Source: Candidatus Ratteibacteria bacterium
GTDB lineage: Bacteria; CAIJMQ01
Direction: 5' to 3'
Assembly (NCBI GenBank): GCA_028715665.1
Contig: JAQURI010000021.1
Span: 1-15,634, forward strand
DNA length: 15,634 nt
Under the pieces are notes generated by a model. That model was not told the origin of the DNA and made no database searches. It saw only the letters and a list, made by a program, of their open reading frames with translations. The position numbers were made by a program, and so were the translations under genes. The first letter of the stretch is position 1, and every line of letters starts with the position of its first letter. Of this stretch, positions 14,773 through 15,634 are shown one piece after another.

Positions 14773-15326
14773 TAATTTCCTATAAGCGAAAGAGCTTCTG
14801 CCCTTGTTTTTTCGTTTTCGCGGAATATGCCTCTTACCACCGAAGTAACCGTAGACCCGCTTTTTTTAATGCCCCTCATAGTAACGCAGAGATGTTCCGC
14901 TTCCACGATTACCATCACGCCCTTTGGTTTAATGGTTTCGTTTATTACATCGGCAATTTGCGAAGTGAGTTTTTCCTGTATTTGCAATCTGCGGGAAAGA
15001 ATTTCCACGACACGCGGCAGTTTGGATATCCCGACTATTCTGTTTCCTTCGGGCATATATGCAACGTGCGCTTTTCCGTGAAAAGGCAGCATGTGATGTT
15101 CGCAAAGCGAATAAAAAGGAATATCTTTGACAAGGACTATTTCATCGAAACTTTGTCCTCTTAGAATTTTAAGCTCCAAAGCCGGTTTCTTCCCTATACC
15201 TCCGAGAATTTCCCTGTACATATTGGCTACTCTTTTGGGTGTTCTTTTTAAACCTTCCCTGTTGGGATTTTCACCGACGGCTTCCAATATCATTCGTACG
15301 GCTTTTTTTATCTTTGCTTCGTTCAT
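14772..15326 (-). CDS. folE: GTP cyclohydrolase I
   Basis: FolE, 184 residues, normal for the bacterial homodecameric enzyme. It converts GTP to 7,8-dihydroneopterin triphosphate, the first step of folate (and some 7-deazapurine) synthesis, in the cytoplasm. Zinc ligands are C75 and H78 (FYSLCEHHMLPFHGKAHVAY) and C147 (AEHLCVTMRG). Other conserved stretches are GLKRTPKRVANMY (25-37), VGISKLPRVVEI (98-109), RRLQIQEKLT (112-121) and the STVTS stretch near 158-162. The start has GAGG five bases upstream, in the sequence GAGGGATT. It follows purH at 141 bases, a gap that holds the phased GTTAAC array, and its stop overlaps the next gene. Confidence 0.97.
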   Translation of the reverse strand: MNEAKIKKAVRMILEAVGENPNREGLKRTPKRVANMYREILGGIGKKPALELKILRGQSFDEIVLVKDIPFYSLCEHHMLPFHGKAHVAYMPEGNRIVGISKLPRVVEILSRRLQIQEKLTSQIADVINETIKPKGVMVIVEAEHLCVTMRGIKKSGSTVTSVVRGIFRENEKTRAEALSLIGN

Positions 15327-15353
15327 AATCCCTCACTCTAAAACATAATTTTA

Positions 15354-15459
15354 GTTAACATAAGTTAACATTGGTTAACACAGGTTAATAAAGGTTACTT
15401 TTTAAATTTTATTTGCAACCATTGTTAACTGTCATTAACTATTTTTAACCGTTGTTAAC
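15354..15459. repeat. Symmetric array of GTTAAC-like hexamers at exact 10-bp spacing
   Basis: Hexamers begin at 15354, 15364, 15374, 15384 and 15394 (GTTAAC three times, GTTAAT, GTTACT), then at 15414, 15424, 15434, 15444 and 15454 (TGCAAC, GTTAAC, ATTAAC, TTTAAC, GTTAAC). The centre position, 15404, is AAATTT. All eleven share one 10-bp register, five on each side of the centre. With flanking bases, the left half reads (A/G)GTTAACA on the plus strand and the right half reads the same on the minus strand, so the whole is an inverted array. It lies between purH and folE, in no gene. Confidence 0.85.
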
Positions 15460-15467
15460 CTTGTTTT

Positions 15468-15634
15468 TCAGTGTCTAAAATGCCTTTCTCCCGTAAATAC
15501 CATTGCTATTCCGTTTTTGTTACATGCGTCTATACTGTCCTGGTCTTTCTTTGAACCACCGGGCTGTATGATTGCCGAAATGCCGGCTTTAGCAGCTTCT
15601 TCGACAACATCGCTAAAGGGGAAAAAGGCATCGG
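15468..15634 (-). CDS. purH: Bifunctional AICAR transformylase/IMP cyclohydrolase, C-terminal end (partial)
   Basis: Only the last 55 codons are present; the gene enters from beyond the right edge. The translation includes DAFFPFSDVVEEAAKAG, then IQPGGSKKDQDSIDACN, and ends VFTGERHFRH followed by TGA. This is the conserved C-terminus of the AICAR transformylase domain of PurH, which transfers the formyl group of 10-formyl-THF to AICAR before ring closure to IMP. The IQPGG and RHFRH motifs are diagnostic. It is followed by the GTTAAC array and folE. Confidence 0.95.
   Translation of the reverse strand, partial: DAFFPFSDVVEEAAKAGISAIIQPGGSKKDQDSIDACNKNGIAMVFTGERHFRH

Noticed and set aside
15354..15459. 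CRISPR array or DnaA-box origin
   Set aside because: Units are 10 bp with no 25-40 bp repeats and spacers, and the hexamers do not resemble TTATCCACA. No cas or dnaA genes are near.

Overview
The window is a bacterial chromosome segment, moderately AT-rich and densely packed, with almost every gene on the minus strand. The lipopolysaccharide-type glycosyltransferases and the O-antigen ligase/polymerase family protein suggest a Gram-negative (diderm) cell. SecA carries extra N-terminal segments of the kind I associate with the FCB and PVC groups. A candidate phylum such as Omnitrophota would fit, but that is inference and no marker here settles it. I saw no rRNA, tRNA, CRISPR array, transposase or phage gene.

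Region 1 (1-4489, minus): a surface-polysaccharide block. In transcription order it holds a sorbitol/xylitol dehydrogenase-like enzyme, an O-antigen ligase/polymerase family membrane protein, a GT2 glycosyltransferase, a GT4 glycosyltransferase and the start of a second, WaaE/KdtX-like GT2 that runs off the window. Most of these genes overlap or nearly abut. Region 2 (4558-7147): purM with a 33-residue, very basic protein just downstream (minus), divergent from rimO (plus). The two promoters appear to share their -35 box.

Region 3 (7175-12403, minus): secA followed by three tandem paralogues that each fuse an FHA domain to a PilZ domain. Their phosphothreonine-binding and c-di-GMP-binding motifs have decayed in different ways in different copies. 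Two compact inverted repeats lie between secA and the first paralogue. Region 4 (12404-13200): a spacer rich in short degenerate tandem repeats, a clear promoter, and an AT-rich four-helix membrane protein of unknown function on the plus strand.

Region 5 (13201-15634, minus): the end of purH, a 106-bp symmetric array of GTTAAC-like hexamers at exact 10-bp spacing, folE, a methenyl-THF cyclohydrolase-family gene and a UDP-sugar 4-epimerase. PurH consumes 10-formyl-THF and the cyclohydrolase family interconverts methenyl- and 10-formyl-THF, so this looks like a folate/purine block. The epimerase belongs functionally with the polysaccharide genes.

The least ordinary items are the phased GTTAAC array, the diversified FHA-PilZ triplet, the unannotated 33-aa basic protein, and a pattern in which promoter-proximal genes have -10 boxes almost against the start codon and no Shine-Dalgarno, while most operon-internal genes have one.
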